Counted from the first letter of the stretch, positions 27,733 to 37,730 are shown. The stretch: DNA of 64,000 nucleotides from Lacticaseibacillus hulanensis (GCF_004010095.1 NZ_RRYD01000013.1:19774-83773); one strand, 5' to 3'. Made by a program: numbers and translations. The notes: generated by a model not told the origin, from the letters alone.

Positions 27733-29021
27733 GGCAAATCCTTTCTATTCAGCATTTTAATCTGCTGAATCGCAGCGTGGATTGTGCGCGTGTAATTGGT
27801 GCACAAAAACTCAACTGGGTCATCGGGATGCTCGCGGCTGCGGCCGGCCCGACCCGCCATCTGCACCAATGCCGACGTCGAAAATATCGGCACGTCGGCC
27901 TGCAGTACCACCACCCCACAATTGTAAAACGTGACGCCGCGCTCCAGGATTGTCGTGGTTACCAGCACGGACACCTTGCCTGTCCGCAGCGCGTTCACCC
28001 GTTCCTTGCGCGCCGGCTCACCAGCATGCACCGTTAAGCTATTAATGCCCATCTGCGCCAATGCCTGCTGCACGGGGCGCAGATGGACCACGGCCGGCAC
28101 GAACACCAGCATCTTCGCTGACGTCTTCATTACCCGGGAAATAATTGCCCGCACCTTGGCGTCAACCACCGCTGGCTGCTTCATGATGCGCACCCGCGGC
28201 ACGGGTAACGGTTGGCCGTGAAACCGCCGGGGCAAATAACTAACGGCAAGGCGGCCGCGACGCACCTCCCGTAGCAATCTGTTGCCCGGCGTCGCGGTGA
28301 GGTAAATCACACTCCCCGCACTGGCATTGCGCACCGCCAGCTCCATCATTGGGTCACTGCTGAAGGGGAAGGCGTCCACCTCATCAACGATAATCAGGCC
28401 AAACGCCTTGTGGTACCGCAGCAGCTGGTGCACGGTCGCCAGCAGCAGCTGGGTTACTGGCACCGGCCCGCTTTCCCCGTACCGCACCGCCAGCGCAACT
28501 GACGCAAACGCCGCACCAATCCGCGGTGCCAGCTCCAGGATTACGTCAATTCGCGGTGAGACAATCGCCACACGCTGACCATCGCTTAACGCCCGCTCGA
28601 GCACGCGGAAAAGCATTTCCGTTTTGCCCGCACCCGTGACCGCCCAGAGCAGCCGCGTACTCCTAGCGTCATACGTTTCGACCAGCTCCGCGGCCACCCG
28701 CTCCTGGGCCGAAGTCAGTGCACCATTCCACGTCATCTTGATGGGTTTGGCCACGGCCGGTGCCGCCGCAAACCGCCACAACCGGTCATTGTCCGTGACC
28801 CGCCCCATGGTGATGCAGGCGGGACAATAAACCGCCCCACTTGGCAGACGCTGCTTTGCCACCGCAAAATCCGCAGAACACCGGTTGCAGTGCGCAAGCC
28901 GGCCGGAGATAACCACGGCCGGAATTGGTGAGTGCTGTGCTAGAATTGCTTTAGGGACCTTCATCCACGCAAGCTCAGCGTCAGTTAATTGCTGACCAGC
29001 AACGCTCGGCACTGATTCCAT
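27729..29021 (-). CDS. comFA: DEAD-box-type DNA translocase ComFA (late competence)
   Basis: A 430-residue superfamily 2 helicase-like ATPase that helps pull single-stranded DNA through the ComEC channel. A four-cysteine zinc finger (CNRC...CPAC) lies near the N-terminus. Walker A is AVTGAGKTE, the DEAD-like box is VDEVDAFPF, and motif VI is QMAGRAGRS. The frame extends upstream, but ATG 29021 with AGGTG six bases before it is the likely start. Only 32 bp separate it from divergent yvyE. Confidence 0.93.
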   Translation of the reverse strand: MESVPSVAGQQLTDAELAWMKVPKAILAQHSPIPAVVISGRLAHCNRCSADFAVAKQRLPSGAVYCPACITMGRVTDNDRLWRFAAAPAVAKPIKMTWNGALTSAQERVAAELVETYDARSTRLLWAVTGAGKTEMLFRVLERALSDGQRVAIVSPRIDVILELAPRIGAAFASVALAVRYGESGPVPVTQLLLATVHQLLRYHKAFGLIIVDEVDAFPFSSDPMMELAVRNASAGSVIYLTATPGNRLLREVRRGRLAVSYLPRRFHGQPLPVPRVRIMKQPAVVDAKVRAIISRVMKTSAKMLVFVPAVVHLRPVQQALAQMGINSLTVHAGEPARKERVNALRTGKVSVLVTTTILERGVTFYNCGVVVLQADVPIFSTSALVQMAGRAGRSREHPDDPVEFLCTNYTRTIHAAIQQIKMLNRKDLP

Positions 29022-29053
29022 ATTTATCACCTCACCTAGGAGATTACGCAAAA

Positions 29054-29686
29054 ATGGCTAACATCACCCTTAAAGATGGTGGCGAAAACGAAATCGTCAT
29101 CAAAAAATCCCGCTTCATTACTTCGCTCGCCCGCGTTAGTTCTGCAACCGAGGCTGAAGAATTCGTCGCCTCCATCCGCAGCGCAAACCGCAAAGCAAAC
29201 CATAACGTGTGGGCCGCAAGAATTGGCTGGCCGGTTTTCGTGGAGCGGGCCAGTGATGACGGCGAGCCCAGCGGGACTGCCGGCTCCCCGACCCTCCGCG
29301 GGCTGACCGTCCACAACGTGAGTAACGCCGTCGCCGTGACCACCCGGTACTTCGGCGGGATTAAGTTGGGCGCATCCGGCCTGATTCGGGCGTACACGGA
29401 TTCGGTGACAGAAGCCATCAAGAAAGTGGGCCTCGTCGAGCTCGTGCCTGAAGAAGAACTATTAATCACAACTGATTACGCCACCTATCAAGTCATCGAC
29501 AATTACTTCCGCAATGCAGAAATCACAATCACCGCCAGCTTTACCGAGCAGGTGACCATCAGTGCTTTTCTGGATGAGGCGCAGCGGCAACAAGTCCAGG
29601 CTGACCTGACCGAATTAACCAGCGGCAAAGCAACATTTGCTGCCGGTGCTGCACGCACGGCGGAGCGGCCAATCGCATTCGAGTAA
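29054..29686 (+). CDS. yvyE: YigZ/YvyE family protein (IMPACT-like)
   Basis: A 210-residue member of the UPF0029/IMPACT family: N-terminal domain with KKSRFITSLARV and the signature GEPSGTAGSPTLRGL, then a small C-terminal alpha/beta domain. The family is linked to translation or stress; the reaction is unknown. AGGAG precedes ATG 29054. It is the first plus-strand gene and is transcribed away from comFA. Confidence 0.92.
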   Translation: MANITLKDGGENEIVIKKSRFITSLARVSSATEAEEFVASIRSANRKANHNVWAARIGWPVFVERASDDGEPSGTAGSPTLRGLTVHNVSNAVAVTTRYFGGIKLGASGLIRAYTDSVTEAIKKVGLVELVPEEELLITTDYATYQVIDNYFRNAEITITASFTEQVTISAFLDEAQRQQVQADLTELTSGKATFAAGAARTAERPIAFE

Positions 29687-29720
29687 TTGTCCCCGCGAAA
29701 TCAGCCCACAGACAAAAAAA

Positions 29721-29766
29721 AGTTGACCCCCACACCTGAATCCCGGTGTGGGGGTCAACTTGTTTA
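29721..29766. terminator. Bidirectional terminator between yvyE and tagO
   Basis: A 16-bp perfect stem AGTTGACCCCCACACC / GGTGTGGGGGTCAACT with an 8-nt loop. Minus-strand transcripts meet a run of eight T (29713-29720), plus-strand ones TGTTTA, so it mainly serves tagO but can close yvyE as well. Confidence 0.9.
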
Positions 29767-29794
29767 ATGCCGGCAACTATCTTGTCTGCACGTT

Positions 29795-30877
29795 TTATTT
29801 ATTAAGCCGGTGAACCAAATGCCTGATCATGAACAGCAATGGCGTGCGATTTTTACCTAGCAAGCCAATTAACTCGACGAACATTTCGAGCCCGAACAGG
29901 ACACCAATCGTGAGTAAAATATTCCCCATCGATGTGTTCAATGGGTACAGCAGCGCAATCATGGCAAATACTAACTCAATCCCGTAAATCACAAGTACTG
30001 TCTGCCGGTGCGTCAGTCCAAGCTGCATCAGCCGGTGGTGCAGGTGGTGCTTGTCGGCCTGGGAAATCGGCACGCGGTTGAGCAAACGCCGGATAATCGC
30101 AAACAAGGTGTCGGTTATGGGAACCCCCAGCGCAATCACGGGCATAATCAGAGAGATAAACGTGACGTTCTTGAGCCCCTGAAGTGACAGCACCGACAAC
30201 ATAAAGCCAATGAACAGCGATCCGGTATCACCAAGAAAAATGCGGGCCGGATAGAAGTTGTGCGGCAAGAACCCGAGCAAGGCGGCAACCAACGTGAAAA
30301 TCATGATGGAAGTGCCGACTTGGGCAACGTTGAGGAAGAAAAAGCCAATGATACCCATCGTGGTGAGGGAAATAATGGAAACACCCGTTGCCAGGCCATC
30401 CAGACCGTCAATGAGGTTAACTGCATTCGAAATCCCCAAAATCCAAAAAAGGGTAATGGGCAAACTTAGCCAACCAAGTTCCCAATGCACTGGGCCGATA
30501 TTAATCTTGGTCATCCGCACGCCCGCCAAGAAGTAAACAATCAGGGCGGCAATGAACAATCCAAACATCTTTTGCCTTGGCGTCAGTTCCTTCACGTCAT
30601 CAATTAGTCCCGTGATGATAACAACTGATTCCGCCAAGAACAGTGAAAAAATCAGGTGGGTATTGAACTGTGGTCGCAGTAAAACAAAGGTGCCAAAGGT
30701 AAAGGCCAGAAAAACCGCCAGCCCCCCGATAGTCGGCATTGGCACCTTGTTCACGCGTCGCTTATTCGGCTTATCCACCGCCCCAATGACGAACGCCAGC
30801 CGTCGCACAAATGGCGTAATGGCGGCTGATATAATCATCGTCGCGACCAAGCTGACTACGATTTTGAATACCGACAT
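29795..30877 (-). CDS. tagO: Undecaprenyl-phosphate GlcNAc-1-phosphate transferase
   Basis: A 360-residue polytopic enzyme of the MraY/WecA family that starts wall teichoic acid or wall polysaccharide synthesis on the lipid carrier. About ten to eleven hydrophobic segments are seen. Family motifs include DKPNKRRVNKVPMPTIGG near the N-terminus, NAVNLIDGLDGLATG in the catalytic loop, and HHLHHRL near the C-terminus. The ribosome site before ATG 30877 is weak (AAGTGGGA). It is monocistronic and bounded by terminators. Confidence 0.94.
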   Translation of the reverse strand: MSVFKIVVSLVATMIISAAITPFVRRLAFVIGAVDKPNKRRVNKVPMPTIGGLAVFLAFTFGTFVLLRPQFNTHLIFSLFLAESVVIITGLIDDVKELTPRQKMFGLFIAALIVYFLAGVRMTKINIGPVHWELGWLSLPITLFWILGISNAVNLIDGLDGLATGVSIISLTTMGIIGFFFLNVAQVGTSIMIFTLVAALLGFLPHNFYPARIFLGDTGSLFIGFMLSVLSLQGLKNVTFISLIMPVIALGVPITDTLFAIIRRLLNRVPISQADKHHLHHRLMQLGLTHRQTVLVIYGIELVFAMIALLYPLNTSMGNILLTIGVLFGLEMFVELIGLLGKNRTPLLFMIRHLVHRLNK

Positions 30878-31008
30878 TTAGTCGTCCCACTTTCCATTAA
30901 CATAATCTCATCATACTACGCAGAAGCGGTTCTGCGCTCGTTGAAATCAGTTCTTAATCTATCTGTAGCCTGACTCCGTACTTCTTGTACAGTCAAATTC
31001 ACTATGTA

Positions 31009-31040
31009 TGAAAAAAGAACGCAAAGCGCGTTCCTTTTTC
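31009..31040 (-). terminator. Terminator of rny
   Basis: Minus-strand GAACGC / GCGTTC stem with a GCTTT loop and a T6 tail. Confidence 0.85.
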
Positions 31041-31048
31041 GCATGCGC

Positions 31049-32617
31049 CTACTTGGCGTATTCAACTCTTCTGGTTTCCCGAATAACTGTAACCTTGATG
31101 TGGCCTGGGTATTCGAGATTTTGTTCGATTTCATTCTTAATGTCCCGGGCAATCAGGGTAGCCTGATCATCTGAGAGCTTTTCTGGCTTGACGATTACGC
31201 GAATCTCACGGCCCGCCTGAATGGCATAACTGTGATCAACACCGTCAAAGCTGTTGGCAATCGTTTCGAGCTTCTCCAACCTGTGAAGATAGTTCTCGAG
31301 TGATTCACTCCGCGCACCCGGACGGGCCGCGGAAACGGCGTCTGCTGCTGCAACCAGAACCGCAATGGTGCTAGTTGCTTCAGTATCACCGTGATGTGAG
31401 GCAATTGTGTTAATAACTACCTGTGGTTCGTGATACTTGCGCGTCAATTCGACGCCAAGTTCAACGTGTGAACCTTCAACTTCATGGTCCACCGCTTTAC
31501 CAATATCGTGTAATAACCCCGCGCGTTTCGCTAGAGTGATATCCTCACCGAGCTCAGCGGCCATAACGCCAGCGAGCTTGGCAACTTGAATTGAGTGATC
31601 GAGCACATTTTGGCCATAACTGGTCCGGTAGTGCAAACGACCAAGTGTCTTGATGAGATCTGGGTGCATGCTGTGGATACCCACATCAAAGAGGGCCTTT
31701 TCACCAATTTCACGCATCTGTTCATCCATCTGCCGACGAGCCTTATCCACAGCCTCTTCAATTCGTGCTGGGTGGATACGGCCGTCCTGAATCAATGCTT
31801 CAAGGGCCATCCGGGCGATTTCCCGCCGAACCGGGTCAAACCCAGAAAGAACAACTGCTTCTGGGGTGTCGTCGATAATGATATCAATCCCAGTCAGTGT
31901 TTCCAAAGTGCGAATATTACGCCCTTCGCGGCCAATAATGCGACCCTTCATATCGTCAGTCGGCAGGTTAACCACCGTGACCGTGGTTTCAGTCACGATG
32001 TCTGCCGCAGAACGCTGAATCGCCTCAGCCACCAGCGACTTGGCGGTCTTGGTGGCAGTACTGCGAGCCTCATCTTCACTCTCGCGAACCATCATGGCCC
32101 GTTCGTGTGTCAATTCTTCCCGAGTTTGATCAAGAACTTCTTTCCGTGCATCTTCCGGCGTTAAGTCGGCAATGCGCGCAAGTTCCGCTTGGGCATCTTC
32201 TTCGCTGTGTTCCAGCTTAGCTGCCAATTCATCTAACTGTTCCTGACGGTTTGTCAGGTTCGTGTCCCGATCGGCAAGGCTTTGTTCCTTGCGATCAAGT
32301 GTGTCATCACGACGGTCCAATGTTTCTTCGCGGGCGTCTAAACGGTTCTCGGTCTTTGCAACCTCACTGCGCCGTTCCCTTACTTCATCCTCAACCTGAT
32401 TCCGGTAACGATTGGCTTCTTCTTTGGCCTCTAAAACCGTTTCCTTCTTCAATGCCGCGGCTTCTGTTTTTGCTTGGGCGATAATTCCCTCAGCCGTGCT
32501 AGTTGCTTGGTTTAAATTTTTCTCATGGATGCGTTTTCTGACATTAAAGCCAACTGCGTATCCAACCACTAAAGCGATGGCGGCGGGGATTACCGCGAGC
32601 AGAATATCTGCTGTCAC
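31049..32617 (-). CDS. rny: Ribonuclease Y
   Basis: A 522-residue membrane-anchored endoribonuclease that initiates mRNA decay. One N-terminal TM (about 4-23), a long Glu/Arg/Lys-rich coiled coil (about 30-200), a KH domain ([15 protein letters not shown]) and an HD domain ([12 protein letters not shown]) are in family order. GTG 32617 follows GGAGG by seven bases. In many relatives it directly follows recA; here element copy 2 separates the two. Confidence 0.96.
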   Translation of the reverse strand: MTADILLAVIPAAIALVVGYAVGFNVRKRIHEKNLNQATSTAEGIIAQAKTEAAALKKETVLEAKEEANRYRNQVEDEVRERRSEVAKTENRLDAREETLDRRDDTLDRKEQSLADRDTNLTNRQEQLDELAAKLEHSEEDAQAELARIADLTPEDARKEVLDQTREELTHERAMMVRESEDEARSTATKTAKSLVAEAIQRSAADIVTETTVTVVNLPTDDMKGRIIGREGRNIRTLETLTGIDIIIDDTPEAVVLSGFDPVRREIARMALEALIQDGRIHPARIEEAVDKARRQMDEQMREIGEKALFDVGIHSMHPDLIKTLGRLHYRTSYGQNVLDHSIQVAKLAGVMAAELGEDITLAKRAGLLHDIGKAVDHEVEGSHVELGVELTRKYHEPQVVINTIASHHGDTEATSTIAVLVAAADAVSAARPGARSESLENYLHRLEKLETIANSFDGVDHSYAIQAGREIRVIVKPEKLSDDQATLIARDIKNEIEQNLEYPGHIKVTVIRETRRVEYAK

Positions 32618-32773
32618 GTTCTCACCTCCGCATCATCAAAATTAAGTCTTTTCAAACTTAGATGCTTATTATTTTTGTAGATTATTACAATTCTTCATTT
32701 TAGCTGTGATTCGAGGGGGTGTCAATGCAGACTACCAAGACATGGCTGCCATTCATCTCCCATTTACTTTCGC

Positions 32774-33625
32774 TGTCCGGCAGCGTAAGTGGTTTTGGTG
32801 AGCTCAACCAATGAGGAGGCTCCGCGTTGCGGGGTTTGGCCTCCGGGTCTGGGCTGGGTCTCGGGTGTGCTTCGCCGTGGTCGCTGTGGCGGTCGTCTGG
32901 AGCCGGAAGTGCGCCGTCTCCAGACTAAAAATTTAGCTTTGCATCGTCGCAGTCTGAGTCTAACTCGTTCGCTACGTAGCGATTAAATTTTCGGTCTATC
33001 TCGTAATCAACATTCCGACAGCTCCTCAATGCAAATCTAAATTTTTCCCACAAAGAAAAGAGGTGTGCCAACCGCAAAAACCGCGGTCGTCACACCTCTT
33101 TTCTTTGTTGCCACGGCTGGGCGGCACACCCGAGACCCAGCCCGGACCCTCCGGCCAAACCCCACAACGCTCCGCTGGATAGTGGTATAGATTCAGGTTC
33201 ACCGTTAGTCCCTACAGATGCCACCAGATCTGAACATTGTCAGCAGCTGAGCACTTTAACCAACGATGTAGCGACTGGGTGGGGCCGGTGCGCGTGGAGG
33301 GCGGCTGGGATTTTCCTGTGAAAGCTATGGTGAGAGAAGACCGATGCGGGTTTTGCATCGGGCTTCTCCACACCATAGCCGGCAAAAATTAAGACCCGCT
33401 AGGAGAACAAGGTTTCCCAGCAGGTCTTAGCAATACGTATTAAATTTGTAAATCCGAAGAGCGGGCATGCGGGGCTCAATTTTTAGGTTGAAGACCCGGT
33501 TTTTGGGGCTTCAACCGGCCGCACGGAAAATCTCAGCCGCACGTAACGCGCACCGGCCCCGCCCAGGCGCGGCCCCTATACCACTACATATCTAGAACTT
33601 TACCAAGGACTCACGCTGCCAGACA
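32774..33625 (+). repeat. 852-bp structured non-coding element, copy 2
   Basis: Homologue of 10863-11696 in the opposite orientation. The imperfect terminal inverted repeat begins TGTCCGGCAGCGTAAGT and ends ACTCACGCTGCCAGACA. Domain I: 46-nt strands 32824-32869 and 33125-33170 pair almost completely, enclosing hairpins 32895-32925 and 33050-33108 (18-bp perfect stem). Domain II: 33181-33190 pairs with 33576-33585, then 33271-33316 with 33525-33570, enclosing hairpins 33324-33379, 33391-33428 and 33486-33516. The TAAATTTTT or AAAAATTTA motif recurs in linkers. No protein-coding frame is conserved between copies and no transposase is present. It fills most of the 1-kb gap between recA and rny and starts 10 bp past the recA stop. 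Confidence 0.9.
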
Positions 33626-33635
33626 TTGAGAGCGC

Positions 33636-34661
33636 CTACGCTTCCTCGACAGTAACGGCCACCTCGTCAGTATCTGATTTTGCAGCACGGACACGTTCGC
33701 GTATCTCCGCCAGCTTGTCCGGATTGGCCTCCAGGTATGCCTTCGCGTTCTCACGGCCTTGGCCAATTCGCTCATCGTTGTAACTGTACCAAGAGCCGCT
33801 TTTGGCGATTACATCCCGATCAACGGCCATGTCGACAATCTCGCCGGTCTGCGAAATTCCCTGACCATACATAATGTCCACTTCCGCAACCCGAAATGGC
33901 GGTGCGACCTTGTTCTTGGCCACTTTGATTTTCGTCCGGTTACCAATAATGCTGGTACTATCCTTGATTGGTTCCGCCCGACGCACCTCAAGCCGGATTG
34001 TCGCGTAAAACTTGAGTGCCCTGCCGCCCGGCGTGGTTTCGGGATTGCCGAACATAATGCCCACCTTTTCCCGGATTTGGTTGATGAAAATTGCAATTGT
34101 CTTCGTCCGGTTAATCTGCCCTGACAGCTTGCGCAGTGCCTGGGACATCAGCCGAGCTTGCAGCCCGACGTGGGCATCCCCAATCTCGCCGTCAATCTCT
34201 GCGCGCGGCACGAGGGCCGCCACGGAATCAACCACGACAATATCGATTGCGCCACTTGAAACCAGTGTGTCGGCAATTTCGAGTCCCTGCTCACCCGTAT
34301 CCGGCTGCGACAATAATAGTGCATCGATGTCAACGCCAAGCGCTGTTGCGTACTTGGGATCCATCGCGTTTTCCGCATCAATATAAGCCGCAACGCCACC
34401 TTGCTTCTGCACCTCGGCAACGGCGTGCAGGGCGAGCGTGGTTTTACCCGAGCTTTCCGGGCCGTACACCTCGATGATGCGGCCGCGCGGAAACCCGCCC
34501 ACGCCAAGTGCCTCATCTAGCGCAAGCGAGCCGGTGGACACGGTCGATATCTGGGTATCAACCTTATCCCCCATGCGCATCACCGCACCCTTACCGAAAT
34601 TCTTCTCAATCTTCTTTAGTGCCTTGTCCAGTGCCGCTCGACTTTCGTCTGTCTGTACCAC
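33636..34661 (-). CDS. recA: Recombinase A
   Basis: A 341-residue RecA: Walker A GPESSGKT at 67-74, and L1/L2 DNA-binding loop regions including [16 protein letters not shown]. It catalyses strand exchange and promotes LexA cleavage. GTG 34661 follows GGAGG by seven bases. cinA lies 64 bp upstream, the usual pairing. No LexA box (CGAAC-N4-GTTCG type) is visible before recA or cinA, but a perfect AATTGG / CCAATT inverted repeat lies just before the ribosome site. There is no terminator of its own: the ~840-bp element begins 10 bp after the stop. Confidence 0.97.
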   Translation of the reverse strand: MVQTDESRAALDKALKKIEKNFGKGAVMRMGDKVDTQISTVSTGSLALDEALGVGGFPRGRIIEVYGPESSGKTTLALHAVAEVQKQGGVAAYIDAENAMDPKYATALGVDIDALLLSQPDTGEQGLEIADTLVSSGAIDIVVVDSVAALVPRAEIDGEIGDAHVGLQARLMSQALRKLSGQINRTKTIAIFINQIREKVGIMFGNPETTPGGRALKFYATIRLEVRRAEPIKDSTSIIGNRTKIKVAKNKVAPPFRVAEVDIMYGQGISQTGEIVDMAVDRDVIAKSGSWYSYNDERIGQGRENAKAYLEANPDKLAEIRERVRAAKSDTDEVAVTVEEA

Positions 34662-34725
34662 GATGTGTCCTCCTCCACTAATTGGTTAAGCCAATTTCGA
34701 CCAACTAGTCAAAGAAGAACCCAAA

Positions 34726-35961
34726 CTAGTCAGCCTGCAATTCGTGAAGCAACATCATCAAGGCAGTCTTAACACTCCGTACCCGAATCTCGTTGCGCCC
34801 GCCACCCAAGTGATACTCGGATGCCTGAACGCCACTAGGACCCGCAAGACCAATCCACACCGTACCGGCGGGGTTGCCCTCCAAGCTGTCCGGCCCGGCA
34901 ACACCCGTAAAGCTAATGGCGTAATCCGTACCTAACGTTTGGGCCGCCCCGATGGCCATTGCCCGCGCTGTTTCGGCGCTGACCACCCCGTGCGCGGCAA
35001 TCGTGGCTGCTGGCACACCCACCAGCTGCCGCTTTGCCTCAGGTGCGTACGTCACAAAGCCACCGGGAAATACCGCGGACACGCCGGGAACGCTGCCCAA
35101 GGTTGCCTGGAACAGGCCGGCCGTCAAACTCTCCGCGGCGGTGATGCTGAGCTTTTTGGCCACGAGTTTGGCCACAACCGTTCCGGCCAGCGTGCGTTCC
35201 TCACCGGCCCCGTAATAATACGGTGCAAGCACCTTCAGGATTTGCTCCTGCAGATTGTCGAGTAACTTCTTGGCAGATTCCTGGCTCTTCGCCCGCGCGG
35301 TCATGCGGAGTGTAACTTCATAATCCTTGATGTATGGTGCCACTGTGGGGTTAACTTGGGCATCAATAATTGGACCAATTGCGGTCACAAGTGCCGACTC
35401 ACCGAGCCCAAAGAACCGTAAAGTCCGGCTGACAATTACCTGGCTATCAGAACTGGCCAGGCGCGGCAACAACTCACGGTCAACCATCGCGGTGAATTCA
35501 CGTGGTGGCCCGGGCAGCAGCACGTACTGGTGTGCCCCCTGACTAAGGAGTGCCCCCACCGCCAGTCCAACGTGGTTAGTCAGCGTGGTTGCGCCCTCTG
35601 GGTAAAGTGCCTGGGCCAAATTATTCGGGGTCAGTTCGTGCTCCCGCTGGTGGGCCAAATCCTCCAGCTTCTGCCGGTGCGCTGCATCCTCCGCCAATTT
35701 CAAGCCCAGGTGCGCAGCCAAAACTTGCTTGGTCAAATCATCCTTGGTTGGGCCAAGACCACCCATCAGGATAATCATCTCGCTGCGGGCTTCCGCAACG
35801 CTAATGGCTTCATCGAGCCGCTGCGGATTATCGCCCACCACCTGCTGATAATGACTCGTCACGCCAATCTGGCTGAGACCACGTGCTAAATACGCCGCGT
35901 TTGTGTTAACAATGTCACCGAGTAACATTTCGGTGCCCACTGCAATTAATTCTGCATCCAT
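34726..35961 (-). CDS. cinA: CinA family protein (competence/damage-inducible; NMN deamidase-type domain)
   Basis: A 411-residue protein with an N-terminal molybdopterin-binding-like domain (AELIAVGTEMLLGDIVNTN, GGLGPTKDDLT, LPGPPREF) and a C-terminal CinA domain (SITAAESLTAGLFQ, GVAGPDSLEGNPAGTVWIGL) of the nicotinamide-nucleotide amidase family. The frame extends upstream, but ATG 35961, about seven bases after GGGGG, is preferred. It lies upstream of recA, as in streptococci and other lactobacilli. Confidence 0.94.
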   Translation of the reverse strand: MDAELIAVGTEMLLGDIVNTNAAYLARGLSQIGVTSHYQQVVGDNPQRLDEAISVAEARSEMIILMGGLGPTKDDLTKQVLAAHLGLKLAEDAAHRQKLEDLAHQREHELTPNNLAQALYPEGATTLTNHVGLAVGALLSQGAHQYVLLPGPPREFTAMVDRELLPRLASSDSQVIVSRTLRFFGLGESALVTAIGPIIDAQVNPTVAPYIKDYEVTLRMTARAKSQESAKKLLDNLQEQILKVLAPYYYGAGEERTLAGTVVAKLVAKKLSITAAESLTAGLFQATLGSVPGVSAVFPGGFVTYAPEAKRQLVGVPAATIAAHGVVSAETARAMAIGAAQTLGTDYAISFTGVAGPDSLEGNPAGTVWIGLAGPSGVQASEYHLGGGRNEIRVRSVKTALMMLLHELQAD

Positions 35962-36092
35962 TGTTTGCCCCCACATCTTTTGATTACGCAAAATCACTTG
36001 AATTTTCCGTACTAGTCAATACATTTTTGTTTATACCACCACGCACCATTATACGCCAGACTTTGACACTTACGGATCAGCCGGCTTTGGAC

Positions 36093-36142
36093 CAAAAAAA
36101 CAGGAAGGTCAAACCCAACTTATGGGTTTAACCTTCCTGCAG
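36093..36142 (-). terminator. Terminator of pgsA
   Basis: Minus-strand stem CAGGAAGGTTAAACCC / GGGTTTGACCTTCCTG with a 7-nt loop and a T7 tail. It separates the ftsK-to-pgsA transcript from cinA-recA. Confidence 0.9.
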
Positions 36143-36151
36143 GATTAATTA

Positions 36152-36730
36152 TTAGAAGCTGTCAGAGAACACGCCGCGATTCTTGTAGAAATATTCAATC
36201 CCAGAGTACAGGGTGAAGAATACGGCAACGTAGAACAGAAGCAGCGCAAATGGGAAATTCAGTGTTTCAAACCCAGCGTTGTTCACCAGCAAGAAGATGA
36301 TGGAAAACATCTGCGCGGTTGTTTTGATTTTACCAGGCCAAGCAGCGGCGAGAACTTCCCCACCACTTGCAAGGAGCAACCGCAGACCGGTAACGGCGAG
36401 TTCACGCCACACAATAATCGCAACGCCCCAGGCCGGAATCTGCCCTGCAACTGCAAGGAAGATGAACGCCGTAATCACAAGCAACTTGTCAGCAAGCGGA
36501 TCCGCGAACTTCCCAAAATTAGTCACCAAGTGGTTCCGCCGGGCGATTTGACCGTCAGCAAAATCAGTGAGTGACGCAACGATGAAGATGATAACCGCAA
36601 TCAGACGCGCCACGGTCACCTTGGTGCCAAGCAGCACAATCGTGCCCGCTGGCCAGCCGAGTGCCAATACTAACGTGAAGATGGGAATCAGAATCATTCG
36701 CATCAAGGTTAGTTTGTTAGGTAAATTCAC
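36152..36730 (-). CDS. pgsA: CDP-diacylglycerol--glycerol-3-phosphate 3-phosphatidyltransferase
   Basis: A 192-residue membrane enzyme making phosphatidylglycerol phosphate. The CDP-alcohol phosphotransferase motif D-x2-DG-x2-AR-x8-G-x3-D-x3-D is seen in DFADGQIARR...GKFADPLAD. Four to six hydrophobic segments are present. GTG 36730 follows GGGAG by nine bases. It sits 26 bp after rodZ. Confidence 0.95.
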   Translation of the reverse strand: MNLPNKLTLMRMILIPIFTLVLALGWPAGTIVLLGTKVTVARLIAVIIFIVASLTDFADGQIARRNHLVTNFGKFADPLADKLLVITAFIFLAVAGQIPAWGVAIIVWRELAVTGLRLLLASGGEVLAAAWPGKIKTTAQMFSIIFLLVNNAGFETLNFPFALLLFYVAVFFTLYSGIEYFYKNRGVFSDSF

Positions 36731-36756
36731 TTGAACTGTCTCCCTTATTTCTTAGT

Positions 36757-37635
36757 CTATTTTTCGACGGTAAACGTCATCGTGCGGACATAGTTAGAGC
36801 CATTGCCCAAATCAACCTTGGTCCCGTTAATCGTGATCTCGGTTGCAAGTGCATTACCCGTCCGGATGGAGAAACTCGTGGTCCCATCAGGCAGGTCAAC
36901 GGTGTGGCTACTGCCCGCCGTCAAGGATGCCTGCCAGGTTGTCGAGCCACCCGTGCTCAAACTGAGCCAAGCAGAAGCGGAGGTAGCCTTAATCTCCACC
37001 TTATTACCAGTGGCCGGCATGTTCTTGACCGTGTACGTTGGTGCTGCCGCCGTCCCAGCTGGTGCAGAGACAGTGACCTTATCGTTCTTCTTGGTCTTCT
37101 TGGCAGCCTTCTTGCTGGAGGATTCAGCCTTCTTCTTGCTGGAAGACTTGGAAGCCGCCTTTTTGCTCGAGGAATCAACCTGCACGCTGGAGGAGTCCAC
37201 CGGAATGCTTGGCTTGTCGTCCTTCTTCTGTTGACTAATGGTGAAGAAATATGCAACACCAATCAAAACCACCACGATGATCCCGATGATAATCGTGGGC
37301 AATAAGCGCCGGACGTGATTAGTCACAACCGGGCTAGACTTGGGCGTGAGCCGTGTCTTTTCGCGTTTTTCTGGTTCTGGGGTTACTTCTTCTGGTTGTG
37401 GCGTTGGGATTTCTTGTTGAAATTCCTCAACAAGCGTATCTGGGTCAATGCCAACAACGCTAGCGTACTGCTTGATGAACGCACGCACATAGAAGTCACC
37501 TGGCAATGCGTCGAAATTGCCTTCTTCGATTGCAAGCAGATACCGCTTTTGAATTTTCGTGATTTGCTGCAAATCGTCAATCGTGTAGCCTTTTTCAAGG
37601 CGTGCTTCACGTAACTTCTGACCAATTTCGTCCAT
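36757..37635 (-). CDS. rodZ: RodZ-like cytoskeleton protein
   Basis: A 292-residue protein with an N-terminal HTH (about 1-65), a TM segment (about 112-133), an extracellular Ser/Lys-rich linker (about 147-185) and a C-terminal DUF4115-type beta domain. This is the layout of RodZ, which links MreB to the elongation machinery. ATG 37635 follows GAGGA by six bases. Its place between ymfI and pgsA is the conserved Bacillus/Lactobacillus order. Confidence 0.93.
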   Translation of the reverse strand: MDEIGQKLREARLEKGYTIDDLQQITKIQKRYLLAIEEGNFDALPGDFYVRAFIKQYASVVGIDPDTLVEEFQQEIPTPQPEEVTPEPEKREKTRLTPKSSPVVTNHVRRLLPTIIIGIIVVVLIGVAYFFTISQQKKDDKPSIPVDSSSVQVDSSSKKAASKSSSKKKAESSSKKAAKKTKKNDKVTVSAPAGTAAAPTYTVKNMPATGNKVEIKATSASAWLSLSTGGSTTWQASLTAGSSHTVDLPDGTTSFSIRTGNALATEITINGTKVDLGNGSNYVRTMTFTVEK

Positions 37636-37730
37636 TTGTTTTCCTCACCCGTTCGCTTTGATATCACTTTCAAGTTTAGCATAAATACGGTGGCTCTTGA
37701 ATTAAGAAATGGTTAGGTTACAAACTCTTT

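Noticed and set aside
32774..33625. CRISPR array
   Set aside because: The repeats are inverted and long-range, not short direct repeats with spacers; no cas genes are present.
34662..34725. LexA/SOS box at recA
   Set aside because: No CGAAC-N4-GTTCG-like site is visible; the AATTGG/CCAATT palindrome next to the ribosome site does not fit the consensus.
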